From Oscillatoria sp. (GTDB lineage Bacteria > Cyanobacteriota > Cyanobacteriia > Cyanobacteriales > Laspinemataceae), in assembly GCA_011390515.1 (NCBI GenBank), contig JAABSJ010000026.1, forward strand, positions 1 through 41,872: a stretch of 41,872 bases of DNA. Reading direction: 5' to 3'. Shown piece by piece: positions 6,758-16,427 of this stretch. The translations under genes were made by a program, and so were the position numbers. The notes beneath the pieces are model-generated. The model ran no database searches and was not told the origin of the DNA. It worked only from the letters and a program-made list of their open reading frames with translations. The first letter of the stretch is position 1. Each line of letters begins with the position of its first letter.

Positions 6758-9709
6758 ATGACCAGGCAGAATGCCAAAGCCACCAGTACCAAAATGACCT
6801 GGACACAACACCCGATTACCGTCTTGCTCATTGACGATCAACCGATCATTGGGGAGGCAGTCAGTCGGATGCTTGTCGATGAAGAAGATATTATTTTTCA
6901 CTACTGCCAGGACCCTCTTGATGGTGTTCGACAAGCTACCGAAATTTCCCCCACGGTGATTTTGCAAGATTTAGTCATGCCGGATGTGGACGGGCTATTA
7001 TTGCTGCGGTTTTTTCGTGCCAATGCCGCCACCCGGGAGATTCCCATGATTGTCCTGTCGGTGAAAGAAGAAGCCAAACTCAAAGCCGAAGCATTTGCTG
7101 CCGGTGCCAATGACTATTTAGTGAAACTGCCGGACCCCATCGAACTCCTGGCCCGAATTCGCTATCATTCTCAAGCTTATATTAGTCGTCTACAACGGGA
7201 TGAGGCGTATCAGGCACTCCAGGAAAGCGAACTGCGTCTGCGCGCAGTTTTGGAAAATATGCCGGTGATGTTGACGGCCTTTGATCTCAAGGGAAATATT
7301 ATCGTCTGGAACCGCGAGTGTGAAAGAGTCACGGGCTATTCAGCAGCGGAAATTATTGGCAATCCCCAGGCTAAACACCTGTTCTCGGATCAGTCCTTGG
7401 AGAATGAGATATCGACCGAGTTGACTGTACCCTCTACCTCGCCCATTGTCGCCCCTGTGTCGTCAGTAAATACCCTCCGGGATGCCATTATTGAAGAGGT
7501 GAATAAAGCGCGGAATCATAGACGGGCCCGGGAATGGCAAATTACCTGCAAAGATGGCGTGATCAAGACTGTGGCTTGGTCTAATATTAGCTCACGCTTC
7601 CCGATCGCCAGTTGGGCTGGATGGGGAATTGGCATTGATATTACTGAACGCAAACAAGCAGAACTGGCGCAAGAACAAGAATATCAGCAACTCCGGCAAT
7701 TTATTAAAAATGCCCCGATCGCTATGGCGATGTTTGATACGGAAATGCGCTTTCTGGCCTACAGCAACCAATGGCTCACGGATCATAATTTAGTTTCCCA
7801 AAGTCTTTTAGGTTGCAGTTACTATGATATCTTTCCCGATATCAAAGCAGACTGGAAAGAAATCCATCAACAGGGATTACAAGGAAAATTTATTTCTCGC
7901 ACAGAGGATAAATGGGAACGGGCGGATGGTTCGGTCTTATACTTTCGCTGGGCGGTTCAGCCTTGGTACGTCAATCCCCTCAATTCTACAGAAGATGGGG
8001 AGGCGATCGGGGGTCTGATTATCGTGGCCGATCGCGTGGATGAATTGATCCAAACCCGCGAAGCTGCCCTAGAAGCCGCCCAAGCCAAATCACAATTTCT
8101 CGCCAATATGAGTCATGAAATCCGCACCCCCATGCATGGGGTTTTGGGAATGGCGGGTTTAATGCTGCATACCGAACTCACGGACAAACAGCAAGAATAT
8201 GCAGAAACTATTCGGATTTCTGCCAAACATTTACTCGGAATTATTAACGATATCCTCGACTTCTCCAAACTTGAAGCCGGGGAAATGCACTTAGAAACTT
8301 TAGATTTTGACTTATATGAATGTCTGCAAGATGTAGTGAACTTATTTAAACCTCAAGCGGAAGACCAAGGCATCACCTTAAAACTACATTGTGAGGAAAA
8401 TCTGCCCCGGTTTGTGCGGGGTGACCCCAGCCGGTTGCGCCAAATTTTACTCAATTTAGTCAGTAATGCGATTAAATTTACCCCCTCCGGTTCTATTTCC
8501 CTAAAAGCTAAACTCGATGGGAAAACCAACCTCAAGACGCGGGTTTATTTTCAAGTCACCGATACGGGAATTGGAATTCCCCCGGCAGCCCAAGCTAAAC
8601 TGTTTCAATCTTTCTCCCAAGTCGATCCGTCCACCAGTCGTCAGTATGGCGGAACGGGATTAGGACTGGCGATTTGTGAGCAATTGGTCTCGATTATGCA
8701 GGGGGAAATTGGCGTCACCAGTGAAGTTAATCAGGGTTCAACTTTTTGGTTTACCCTGCCATTTCAGCCTGCCAATCGTCATCGGGAAACTACAGGGAAA
8801 TCTCCGGAAGGAATAGAGTGGGATGACTTAGAACAAACGGGCGATCGCTCTATGTCCCCTGGAAAAAAAGACCTGAAAATTTTGGTGGTAGAAGATCACT
8901 TAATCAATCAAACCGTTATACTTTCTCAGCTTGAAACCCTCGGCTACCAGGCAGACTGTGTGGCGAATGGGCTCGAAGCACTCAAGTGTCTGGAAGCCCA
9001 AAATTACGATATCGTCTTGATGGATTGCCAGATGCCATTGATGGATGGTTATACAGCTACTCAGGAATTAAGGCGGCGAGAGGGGAATCAAAATCGCACC
9101 GTTGTGATTGCCTTGACTGCCCATGCCATGAAAGCCGATCGCGAGAAATGTTTAGCTTCCGGCATGGATGACTATTTGAGCAAACCCGTGGATGAAGAGG
9201 ATTTAGCCCGAATTGTGCAGCGATGGGCACAGAAAATTCCCCTGAGTCATCAGAGTCATTCCCTGGGGACGACAGACTCAGAATTGGCGGAATCCGGTGC
9301 TCTGGTCCCTGTGAATCCGATCTATTCCTCCACCGGAAATGGTAATGGTTCGGGAATCGACTCCCCGGATTTTAACCTGCCCATCGATCGCGAACGCCTG
9401 GAAAAAATCTCTCGGGGTAAAATCTCGGTCAAACGGCAACTCCTGCAAATGTTTCTGGAAACAGCCTCCCAAGATTTACACCCTTTAGAACGGGCGATCG
9501 CCTCCCAAGACTATTCTCAGGTGAAGCATTTCGCCCACCGACTCAAAGGTTCTGCCGCAAATATGGGGGTTCCCATGCTCTGTGATCGCGCCAAGGAGCT
9601 GGAAGAAATGGCCTGCCAACAAAGTCTGGAGGGTTCCACTGAACTCTTAGACTCGTTTCGCGAACTCCTCGATGCGGTGGATGTATTTATTGAAACGGAA
9701 CTGACTTGA
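6758..9709 (+). CDS. hybrid histidine kinase (REC-PAS-PAS-HisKA-HATPase-REC-HPt)
   Basis: This soluble 983-aa multistep phosphorelay protein has no membrane segment. Domains in order: receiver at 20-140 (DD at 26-27, phosphoacceptor Asp71 in LQDLVMPDVDG, Lys in LVKLPDP); PAS at about 160-300 with a PAC end GIGIDITERKQ; a second PAS at 310-430; HisKA with His453 in NMSHEIRTPMHG; HATPase with TDTGIGIP and GGTGLGLAI; a second receiver at 706-825 with Asp756 in LMDCQMPLMDG; and a C-terminal HPt with His927 in HRLKGSA. All phosphotransfer residues are present. The signal may be read by the PAS domains or by phosphorylation of the first receiver. A TTG at 6743 would add five residues; ATG 6758 is preferred. 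It converges on a second kinase with a similar first receiver, leaving 37 bp between the stops. Confidence 0.92.
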   Translation: MTRQNAKATSTKMTWTQHPITVLLIDDQPIIGEAVSRMLVDEEDIIFHYCQDPLDGVRQATEISPTVILQDLVMPDVDGLLLLRFFRANAATREIPMIVLSVKEEAKLKAEAFAAGANDYLVKLPDPIELLARIRYHSQAYISRLQRDEAYQALQESELRLRAVLENMPVMLTAFDLKGNIIVWNRECERVTGYSAAEIIGNPQAKHLFSDQSLENEISTELTVPSTSPIVAPVSSVNTLRDAIIEEVNKARNHRRAREWQITCKDGVIKTVAWSNISSRFPIASWAGWGIGIDITERKQAELAQEQEYQQLRQFIKNAPIAMAMFDTEMRFLAYSNQWLTDHNLVSQSLLGCSYYDIFPDIKADWKEIHQQGLQGKFISRTEDKWERADGSVLYFRWAVQPWYVNPLNSTEDGEAIGGLIIVADRVDELIQTREAALEAAQAKSQFLANMSHEIRTPMHGVLGMAGLMLHTELTDKQQEYAETIRISAKHLLGIINDILDFSKLEAGEMHLETLDFDLYECLQDVVNLFKPQAEDQGITLKLHCEENLPRFVRGDPSRLRQILLNLVSNAIKFTPSGSISLKAKLDGKTNLKTRVYFQVTDTGIGIPPAAQAKLFQSFSQVDPSTSRQYGGTGLGLAICEQLVSIMQGEIGVTSEVNQGSTFWFTLPFQPANRHRETTGKSPEGIEWDDLEQTGDRSMSPGKKDLKILVVEDHLINQTVILSQLETLGYQADCVANGLEALKCLEAQNYDIVLMDCQMPLMDGYTATQELRRREGNQNRTVVIALTAHAMKADREKCLASGMDDYLSKPVDEEDLARIVQRWAQKIPLSHQSHSLGTTDSELAESGALVPVNPIYSSTGNGNGSGIDSPDFNLPIDRERLEKISRGKISVKRQLLQMFLETASQDLHPLERAIASQDYSQVKHFAHRLKGSAANMGVPMLCDRAKELEEMACQQSLEGSTELLDSFRELLDAVDVFIETELT

Positions 9710-9746
9710 TGATTTCTGTTTTCCGGAAAAATATCCCATTTTTAGT

Positions 9747-11273
9747 TCATGCAGTCGCCCACTGTTGTAATGACCGATTTGGCGGGTCCCGGTTCTCCCG
9801 TTGTAACAGAATGGTTGCCGATTCAGATTCCCCCTCTCCCCCCTCGGCAGCGGCATCCAGATGCAAAGGCAGGACCATTTTAAACTCCGTTCCCTCTCCC
9901 AGGGTTGAGTTACAAGTAAACAACCCTTGGTGTTTTTCGACAATAATTTGATAGCTAATTGACAATCCCAGTCCCGTCCCTTTGCCCATCGGTTTTGTCG
10001 TGAAAAAGGGTTCAAATAGTCGGTCCTGGATCTCGCAGGGAATCCCTGGACCATTATCGGTGATTTGAATGACCAAGGAATCATTTTGGATCTCGGTGTG
10101 AATCCAAATCGTGGGGACCCGAGGGGTCCGACTCACTTGGGGCGATCGCCCACAGATTTCCCCGCTTTCAGATCCAGAGGAATTCCCGATTTCCAACGCA
10201 TCGATCGCATTTCCGAGCAGATTAATAAAGACTTGATTGAGTTGTCCAATACAGCATTCTATTTCCGGGACGTTCCCATAATCTTTGACGACTTGAATTT
10301 TATTTGCTTTTAGCCGATGTTGTAAAATAACTAAACTACTCTCAATCCCTTGATGAATATCCACCTGGATTCTTCGCCCCTGGTCCATCCGGGAGAAATT
10401 CCTCATATCATTAGAAATTTCTTGGATGCGATCGACCCCCACTTGCAGAGACGACATCAAATTCGGTAAATCCTCACAGATAAACTCCCAATCTATCTCC
10501 TGAGTAAACCCTTTAACCTCTGGACTCGGTTCTGGATTTGACCTGTGGTAAAGTTCCACCAGGGTTAATAAATCCTCAGTATATTGGCGAGCATGAGTAA
10601 TATTACCCGCAATAAACTGCAAGGGATTATTGATTTCATGGGCAATTCCAGCCACCAATTGCCCGAGGGCCGACATTTTTTCTGCATGAATCAGTTGAGT
10701 TTGGGTATTTTGAAGGTTTTCTACCGTTTGCCGGAGTTCTTTCGTGCGTTCCTCAACTCGCTGTTCTAAATTTTCATGCATCAATTGCAGTTCCCTATAG
10801 GCTTCCTGCTGTTTTAAAAAATTAATATAAGCCTTGGAGTGATAGCGGATGCGCGCAATCAACTCGATAGGATCGGGAAATTTGATTAAGTAGTCACTGG
10901 CACCTGCTGCAAATGCTTCTCCCTTAAGACTGACTTCTTCCTTCGCAGAGAGTACCAACACTGGAATTTCCCGAGTTTGGGGATCCGCCCTCAAAAAGCG
11001 GAGTAACATTAATCCATCAATTTCGGGCATGACTAAATCCAGTAAAATTACGGTAGGCGAACATTCGAGTGCCATAGGCATCGCCCGAACTGGATCGCTA
11101 CAGTAAAAAAAATTAATATCTTCCTCTGAGCTAATTTTTCGCCTTAAGACTTCTCCGACCAAGGGGCGATCATCGATCAGTAAAATGGTAATTGGGTAGT
11201 TCTTTTGCGGAAAACATGGAGTAATTTCTTGTGAATCCAAAGGGTTGCCTAGAGGTTCTTTCATAGCTTGCAT
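9747..11273 (-). CDS. response-regulator/histidine-kinase fusion (REC-coiled coil-HisKA-HATPase)
   Basis: This 508-aa soluble protein has a receiver at 28-150 with phosphoacceptor Asp79 (ILLDLVMPEIDG) and Lys in LIKFPDP. A coiled-coil linker at 155-195 (EQRVEERTKELRQTVENLQN) leads to HisKA with His212 in GIAHEINNPLQF, a subtype in which HEINNP is typical, and then an HATPase domain with ITDNGPGIP and GTGLGLSI. The C-terminus is low-complexity. The receiver closely resembles that at the start of the neighbouring hybrid kinase (shared patterns AFAAGA.DYL.K.PDPIEL.ARIRYHS.AYI), so the two are probably local paralogues by domain duplication. It has no HPt or output domain. The start could be ATG 11273 or ATG 11264; neither has a strong ribosome-binding site. 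Confidence 0.9.
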   Translation of the reverse strand: MQAMKEPLGNPLDSQEITPCFPQKNYPITILLIDDRPLVGEVLRRKISSEEDINFFYCSDPVRAMPMALECSPTVILLDLVMPEIDGLMLLRFLRADPQTREIPVLVLSAKEEVSLKGEAFAAGASDYLIKFPDPIELIARIRYHSKAYINFLKQQEAYRELQLMHENLEQRVEERTKELRQTVENLQNTQTQLIHAEKMSALGQLVAGIAHEINNPLQFIAGNITHARQYTEDLLTLVELYHRSNPEPSPEVKGFTQEIDWEFICEDLPNLMSSLQVGVDRIQEISNDMRNFSRMDQGRRIQVDIHQGIESSLVILQHRLKANKIQVVKDYGNVPEIECCIGQLNQVFINLLGNAIDALEIGNSSGSESGEICGRSPQVSRTPRVPTIWIHTEIQNDSLVIQITDNGPGIPCEIQDRLFEPFFTTKPMGKGTGLGLSISYQIIVEKHQGLFTCNSTLGEGTEFKMVLPLHLDAAAEGGEGESESATILLQRENRDPPNRSLQQWATA

Positions 11274-12036
11274 TCCCGGATTTTATTACACAAATGATTC
11301 ATTCAAACCTTTCTGGAAAATACCGTAATTTCAGTGAAATTACCGAATTGATCTCTGAGCGATATCGGATTGATTTCTCTTTTTAATTTTTCAACCCGAT
11401 TAAAAATGCTATCAAGGTACATTGACCTATCTGGATTGAAAAAAGATGCTTTTAAACCCTGATGGCTTAAATATATCAAAAAAATCGCAGCTATCTATAA
11501 ATAAATTTGGTGGGTATGACGGGAGCATCTCAATTTTGCCTAAACACCGATCTGACCTCTCCCCCCGGCCCCCCTGCCCTACAAGGGGAAGGGGGCTGGG
11601 GGGGTTAGGTCTCTTTTTTACTCTTCAGCCCGCGCCCCCTGGCTTCGTCTGCGAGTGCCCCACCCTTTAGGGTGTGGGTTTTTACAGACCTACGACAACC
11701 GGATTCCGGATGAGATGCTCCCGGTATGACTGATGAGCTAAGGGAACTCCAAAAAATAAAATCTCCAAAACGTTCGTTCGTAGTGACGGATCAACGGAGT
11801 AGCCCCGTCAATGTCGGAGTAAATGCACGCGCCCCAGGGGCGCAAGCATTTACTCCGACACATACTTTCAGTTGAACGGTTGGAGGATTTATATTTTGCA
11901 ATCCCCTAATGTGAAAATGAGAAAAACTTTGACCCAAGGATGAGGATTTATTCAAGCTTTTCATTATCACAGAAATGAATTTTTGTCAAAATTTGGGGCT
12001 AACCAACCGAGACCAGTTTTCCAAGGGTTGCACATC

Positions 12037-12131
12037 TATAGCAATCCTAAATGATTTGTACCTCACCCGATGGGACATCGGATGTTCTGGGCCGCCGACG
12101 TCTTCCACAACGGCACGCAAGGACTGCTATA
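12037..12131. mobile_element. MITE-like element, TATAGCA family, short copy
   Basis: This 95-bp element runs from TATAGCAATCCTAAATG to AAGGACTGCTATA. It is the reverse complement of the copies at 12396-12508, 28144-28257 and 31555-31666, but lacks an internal segment of about 18 bp that those copies carry or partly carry. Its right end TATA overlaps the left end of the next MITE at 12128, so the two are abutted and share the TA. Confidence 0.7.
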
Positions 12132-12233
12132 GCGTTTCCCGGACTGATGAGGTACTTTTCAAAGCCCCTCTCCCCTTCTGGGAGAGGGGTTTGGGGTGAG
12201 GGCGTATTCCTTATGGAGATGAGAAGCGCTATA
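12128..12233. mobile_element. MITE-like element, TATAGCG family, copy B
   Basis: This 106-bp element begins TATAGCGTTTCCCGG and ends AAGCGCTATA. It is the reverse complement of copy A at 4809-4913 with only scattered differences. The internal hairpin of the type CCCCTCTCCC / GGGAGAGGGG is kept. There is no internal ORF. Confidence 0.7.
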
Positions 12234-12395
12234 GAGTTTGCTGGAAACATCGAAACCCTGTTTCAGGGGGAAGAGTCCGCACAATCTTCCCTAACCGGGA
12301 CAATAAACCGGGTTTTATCGCCCTTTCTTTGTTACTGCGCGCTATAAATTGGCTCAAGAAACCCGGTTTATCTTACCCATACACTAGATTTGGAC

Positions 12396-12508
12396 TATAG
12401 CAGTCCTTGCGTGCCGTTGTGGAAGATGTCGGCGGCCCCTTTCTCGTCGGCGGCCCAGAACATCCGAGGGGACATCGGGTGAGGTATAAATCATTTAGGA
12501 TTGCTATA
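12396..12508. mobile_element. MITE-like element, TATAGCA family, full copy
   Basis: This 113-bp element runs from TATAGCAGTCCTTGCG to TTTAGGATTGCTATA, with imperfect inverted ends and an internal GC-rich palindrome around GTCGGCGGCCC. It lies just beyond the hairpin downstream of ilvB. It is noncoding. Confidence 0.75.
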
Positions 12509-12515
12509 GAAGGCA

Positions 12516-12548
12516 TCAGAGGAGGGTGGGGTATTCCCCACCCTCTGA
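12516..12548 (-). terminator. candidate terminator hairpin of the acetolactate synthase gene
   Basis: The arms TCAGAGGAGGGTGGGG (12516-12531) and CCCCACCCTCTGA (12536-12548) form a strong GC-rich stem with a 4-nt loop and a 3-nt bulge, 5 nt after the ilvB stop codon. No U-tract follows, as is common in cyanobacteria, so the terminator role is an inference. Confidence 0.55.
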
Positions 12549-12553
12549 TTGAC

Positions 12554-14389
12554 TTACAAGGTCGTGCCACATTCACTACAACACTTGTGGCTGGCGGGGT
12601 TGAGATGACCGCAGGCGGAACAACTGAGTTGATTGCTCACGGCAGACTCATCTAAGTGAGGGTGCAATCCCAGCATCCGATCGTTGCCGGTCCCGGGGAC
12701 CACCATTGGATAGCAGTCTTCGTTGCGGGTGACCCGGATATCCAGAAGCATGGCTCCATCATGGGCGAGGAATTGCGCGATCGCCCCGGGGAGTTCTTCG
12801 CGCGATCGCACCGCTAAACTCTTGATGCCATAGATTTCCGCTAACTTAGCAAAATCCGGCGTTCCTTTCTCCAAATTCGTCGCTTCATAGCGATCGCCAT
12901 AGAACAAATGTTGCCACTGGCGGACCATGCCTAACCAGCCATTATTCAAAATGGCAATTTTCACCTTAATGCCATACTGGGCGATCGTGCCGAGTTCCTG
13001 CATATTCATCTGGAAACTGCCATCGCCACTAATACAGATCACCTCTTCATCAGGCAGGGCTTTTTTAACCCCCACTGCTGCGGGTAATCCATATCCCATC
13101 GTCCCTAACCCGCCACTGGAGATCCAGCGACGCGGCCCATTTTTCAAAAATTGGGCGGACCACATTTGATGCTGACCCACATCGGTGGTATAGTAAGCCG
13201 TTGGTGCAAGACGCCCAATTTCAGAAATCACTTCTTGGGGAGATAGGCCATCTGCCGGACTGGGAATTTCTAAGGGATATTCGTGCCGCCACTGTTCTAG
13301 GCGATCGCGCCAGGATTTCGTTTTGGCTTCCTCCACCCCATTGCCTAATTCCCGATTTCGGTGCAATAAATCAATCAACACCTGTCGCACATCCCCGACA
13401 ATCGGCACATCGGGTTTGCGATTTTTCCCCACCTCTGCCGGGTCAATTTCAATGTGAATCACCTTGGCATTCCGGGCAAAATCCTCCAACTTACCCGTCA
13501 CGCGATCGTCAAAGCGAGCACCGACAGCAATCAATAAATCACAAGCGCTCACCGCAAAGTTCGCATAAGCGGTGCCATGCATCCCTAACATTCCGAGAGA
13601 CAGGGGATGATGCTCATCAAAGGACCCTTTCCCCATCAGAGTAGTACAGACCGGCAGATGGAAATGTTCAGCGAGTTCCAAAATTTCTGCATGAGCCCCG
13701 GAGGCGATCGCCCCACCGCCCACATACAATAAAGGTCGTTCTGCCTCGCGAATCAAACTCAAGGCGCGATCGATTTGCCGGTTGTTGCCTTTCACCGTCG
13801 GACGGTATCCAGGCAAAGTGACATTCCCCGGTTGTACGGGAGTATAGTCAAACTCCTGAGAACCCACATCTTTCGGAACATCAATCAAAACCGGGCCAGG
13901 TCTTCCCGTACTCGCCAGATAAAACGCTTCGGCAATAATTTGTGCCATATCTTTGGGATCGCGCACTACATAAGAGTGTTTGACAATCGGTAAAGCGATC
14001 CCGAAAATATCAATCTCTTGAAACGCATCACTGCCGATCGCCGCCCGAGGCACCTGCCCCGTAATCGCCACCATTGGCACTGAATCTAAATAAGCCGTAG
14101 CGATCCCCGTCACGAGATTCGTTGCACCGGGTCCCGAGGTGGCCAAACAGACCCCCACCTTCCCCGTCGCCCGAGCATACCCATCTGCCGCATGAGCTGC
14201 ACCTTGTTCATGTCGGACCAAAATATGCTGCATTTCTCCAGCCGCTTCGGCCTTATAGAGTTCATCGTAAATCGGCAGGTTCGCGCCACCTGGATACCCA
14301 AAAATATGCTTGACACCGTGGCGTTTCAAACTATCAATTAATGCAAAAGCGCCAGATACGCGCTTGACTTCTACACTGGTTACTTGCAC
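12554..14389 (-). CDS. ilvB: acetolactate synthase large subunit with C-terminal four-cysteine (zinc-ribbon-like) tail
   Basis: This is the catalytic subunit of acetohydroxyacid synthase, the first common step of branched-chain amino-acid synthesis, using thiamine diphosphate, FAD and Mg. The 611-aa chain shows the N-terminal ThDP domain with the catalytic Glu in [20 protein letters not shown], the central FAD-type domain ([11 protein letters not shown]), and the C-terminal ThDP-binding motif [20 protein letters not shown] ending in NN. Canonical sequence stops near residue 578; the tail carries Cys590, 593, 603, 604 and 607 in a CxxC...CxxC arrangement like a zinc ribbon. Translation starts at GTG 14389, supported by AGAGGT 8 nt upstream. 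No regulatory small subunit (ilvN) is adjacent. A hairpin follows the stop. Confidence 0.95.
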   Translation of the reverse strand: MQVTSVEVKRVSGAFALIDSLKRHGVKHIFGYPGGANLPIYDELYKAEAAGEMQHILVRHEQGAAHAADGYARATGKVGVCLATSGPGATNLVTGIATAYLDSVPMVAITGQVPRAAIGSDAFQEIDIFGIALPIVKHSYVVRDPKDMAQIIAEAFYLASTGRPGPVLIDVPKDVGSQEFDYTPVQPGNVTLPGYRPTVKGNNRQIDRALSLIREAERPLLYVGGGAIASGAHAEILELAEHFHLPVCTTLMGKGSFDEHHPLSLGMLGMHGTAYANFAVSACDLLIAVGARFDDRVTGKLEDFARNAKVIHIEIDPAEVGKNRKPDVPIVGDVRQVLIDLLHRNRELGNGVEEAKTKSWRDRLEQWRHEYPLEIPSPADGLSPQEVISEIGRLAPTAYYTTDVGQHQMWSAQFLKNGPRRWISSGGLGTMGYGLPAAVGVKKALPDEEVICISGDGSFQMNMQELGTIAQYGIKVKIAILNNGWLGMVRQWQHLFYGDRYEATNLEKGTPDFAKLAEIYGIKSLAVRSREELPGAIAQFLAHDGAMLLDIRVTRNEDCYPMVVPGTGNDRMLGLHPHLDESAVSNQLSCSACGHLNPASHKCCSECGTTL

Positions 14390-14701
14390 GGGATACCTCT
14401 GCTCTTTTTTGCTACTTCGGGATTGTTTTACTCAGATTTTTTGTGCTAGATTCTACAGTCTCACCACACGAATCCCGATTTTCTTGGCTTGGGAAAAAAC
14501 GATAAACGCTCTTAAGCGTGCAGTTCTGTTTCCTAGGACACGCTTCTCACCCAACTGGGGCGATCGCAGTTTATTTCTTCTGCGTACCCCCAACTGGTGC
14601 TAACCTTTATTTCTCAATTACAATCATGCCCTAAATTTTAGAATAAAGGGTTAATCTTGATATTTATTTAACAACTGGAGGGGAGATGGCGAAGAATTCT
14701 A

Positions 14702-14849
14702 AACCTCCGGTCCCCTCCCCTTGGCAAGGGGAGGCGTCAGGTGGGGTCCTCTTGACGTGGCGGTAAGCGGAGCTATCCCATAGGGGATCGCCACGTCAGA
14801 AGAACCCCACCCTAACCCTCCCCTTGCCAAGGGGAGGGGACCGGAGGTG
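14702..14849. repeat. long imperfect palindrome (snap-back element)
   Basis: About 60-bp arms face each other. The left reads AACCTCCGGTCCCCTCCCC..., then GGTGGGGTCCTCTTGACGTGGCG; the right reads CGCCACGTCAGAAGAACCCC..., ending GGGGACCGGAGGTG. The loop is about 26 bp (GTAAGCGGAGCTATCCC...). The left arm also contains a smaller palindrome CCCCTTGGCAAGGGG. It is MITE-like and noncoding. Confidence 0.75.
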
Positions 14850-14916
14850 CACTTAATAGAAAGGCAAATCACCATGAGTGTAAAAAACCTATTGTTTTAA
14901 GGGGGTACACCCTAGG

Positions 14917-15070
14917 TTAGAAACCGGGTTTCTTGCAGAGCATTTTGCCATGAGCCAGAAATTTAGGATAGAAACCCGGTTTCTGGTCCCTGCAATAGGT
15001 TAGAAACCGGGTTTCTTTCACAAATCTCTCGGATGAGCAACCCATTTAGGGCAGAAACCCGGTTTCTGGT
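14917..15070. repeat. two paired palindromic units (AGAAACCGGGTTTCT family)
   Basis: Two units of about 70 bp each consist of AGAAACCGGGTTTCT, a spacer of about 36 bp, and AGAAACCCGGTTTCTGG. A third unit occurs at 35559-35629. Each half is itself a palindrome and the two halves pair with each other. They lie downstream of cupB on its strand. Confidence 0.8.
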
Positions 15071-15135
15071 TTTTAACCGGGCATTGTGAGACAATGGGGT
15101 GTCAAACGGTTCGGGAAAGAAGCAGAGGATTGTTG

Positions 15136-16311
15136 CTACTTATCCACCGGGGCGATAAATAACTGACAACTTCTTTCCGTGGGTTTGTTCACCTCACTCA
15201 ACCGAGAGGTAACAAAGCGATCGAGCCAATTTTCCAGATAAGCGCGATTAGTTTGCTGTTGTTCCGGTTCCTTCGTGTCTAAGGGATAAGGGGCCAGACC
15301 CTGAATCGTGGCAGTGGTGACGCAAAACATGGATTTCTGAAAACTTTGGCAAATTTGCACCCGCAAATCATCTTCTCCCCGGCAACTGTTGCGATAGATC
15401 TCATGCAAATACTCCGGGAGATAGTGCCGCATATCTTGCATCAACAACGTGGGAGGAATTCCTGCTGCACCTGTGGGTAAGGGGTCTGCATAAAGCGCGC
15501 CATAACTAAACTGCTGTTGGAACTCGGGAATTTGATGCGCTTGAGCATTATAAGAAATCGTCCCCGGAAAGGGAGTGCCTCGGAAAAATACTGCCTCGAC
15601 ATAGGGCACCGCTGTGTCCGCTAGAAAGGTTAGTCCTGCTTCTTTGGGCAGAATATCATAGACCTTATCCCCTAGTTTCACGGAATAAGTAATGGGGGTA
15701 CTGGCATCGGCGACTAAGCCATTCAGGATATGATTGACCACTTGAGAAATGGAAGTGATTTCTCCGGCATCATACCCATCACTCAGAGTAATGAACATAT
15801 CGCTCATAATTCGCCAAAATTGTCCCAAGGCACTGTAATACGCAAGCTGGCGCACCTGTTCAAGTAAAAACTCAGGAAAGAGCTTGTTCAAGCCCAAGAT
15901 AAACGGATTAAACTTTAATTTAGCCTGAATTGCTGCGTCAGCGAGTTTTTGAAATTCCGGACTATCCACATACTCATCTAAGCCGCCACCTCCATGCCAA
16001 AACATGGCTTTCATGCAATATTCTGCATATTCAAAATTAATGCGATCGTGATACCAATGCTTCCATAATTTAGCGAAAGAAAATTCTCCATTAAAGTATT
16101 TAAAAAAGGGAAATAAAACCAGAAATTGATGGTCAGCAATATAAATTAAATTGCGTGAATAGGCATCTAAAACGACGCCGTAGCTTTTGAGGATTCCCAC
16201 CACTTCCATCACATTATCGGGGGAATCTGGGAGCAAATCTCCCCCGGCTTCTAGGCGTTCGATATATTCAATTAAAGGATGGTTAGAATCTTTTAGTTTT
16301 GATAAGGTCAC
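15136..16311 (-). CDS. cupB: CO2 hydration protein of the constitutive NDH-1MS' complex
   Basis: The 391-aa protein belongs to the CupA/CupB (ChpY/ChpX) family, subunits that hydrate CO2 to bicarbonate when bound to the NdhD/NdhF pair of a specialised thylakoid NDH-1. Family patterns include HWYHDRINFEYAEYCMKAMF and WHGGGGLDEYVDSPEF with His106; a His in this region is a Zn ligand in the CupA structure, as I recall. The length of 391 aa and the linkage to NdhF4/NdhD4-type genes beside the ccm operon favour CupB over the longer, low-CO2-induced CupA. It is the last gene of ndhF4-ndhD4-cupB on the minus strand, 167 bp after ndhD4, with a 12-bp-arm stem-loop in between. Confidence 0.85.
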   Translation of the reverse strand: MTLSKLKDSNHPLIEYIERLEAGGDLLPDSPDNVMEVVGILKSYGVVLDAYSRNLIYIADHQFLVLFPFFKYFNGEFSFAKLWKHWYHDRINFEYAEYCMKAMFWHGGGGLDEYVDSPEFQKLADAAIQAKLKFNPFILGLNKLFPEFLLEQVRQLAYYSALGQFWRIMSDMFITLSDGYDAGEITSISQVVNHILNGLVADASTPITYSVKLGDKVYDILPKEAGLTFLADTAVPYVEAVFFRGTPFPGTISYNAQAHQIPEFQQQFSYGALYADPLPTGAAGIPPTLLMQDMRHYLPEYLHEIYRNSCRGEDDLRVQICQSFQKSMFCVTTATIQGLAPYPLDTKEPEQQQTNRAYLENWLDRFVTSRLSEVNKPTERSCQLFIAPVDK

Positions 16312-16427
16312 TTTTTGAAATCTCCTGAATCAATAGCCAAGGGAAATTATTTAATAGGGCAGAATTTTAATTTCGGTTTCCTCTATCATGACAGACAAAC
16401 TGAGGGCAAAGAAACTCTCGGGGGGGT

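Larger units (their letters stand above)
11274..12515. other. 1.2-kb repeat-rich intergenic region
   Basis: No supported gene. It contains an AT-rich upstream region of the kinase gene (11274-11500), a GC-rich palindromic repeat fragment (11622-11693), a dispersed repeat starting GGAACTCCAAAAAATAAAA (11743-11815) that recurs at 41776-41872, a hairpin with 15-bp arms TGTCGGAGTAAATGC / GCATTTACTCCGACA (11814-11861), and three MITE-like elements listed separately. Short ORFs (11446-11670, 11975-12347) read through these repeats and have no protein-like features. Confidence 0.7.
14390..15135. other. repeat-bearing intergenic region upstream of ilvB
   Basis: The 746-bp gap holds the ilvB promoter side, a hairpin AAGCGTG/CACGCTT around 14514-14546, a snap-back element (14702-14849) and two paired AGAAACCGGGTTTCT units (14917-15070). 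No ORF is convincing. Confidence 0.6.

Noticed and set aside
11975..12347. Overlapping 74-98 aa frames
   Set aside because: All run across MITE sequences and recur as fragments wherever those MITEs occur.
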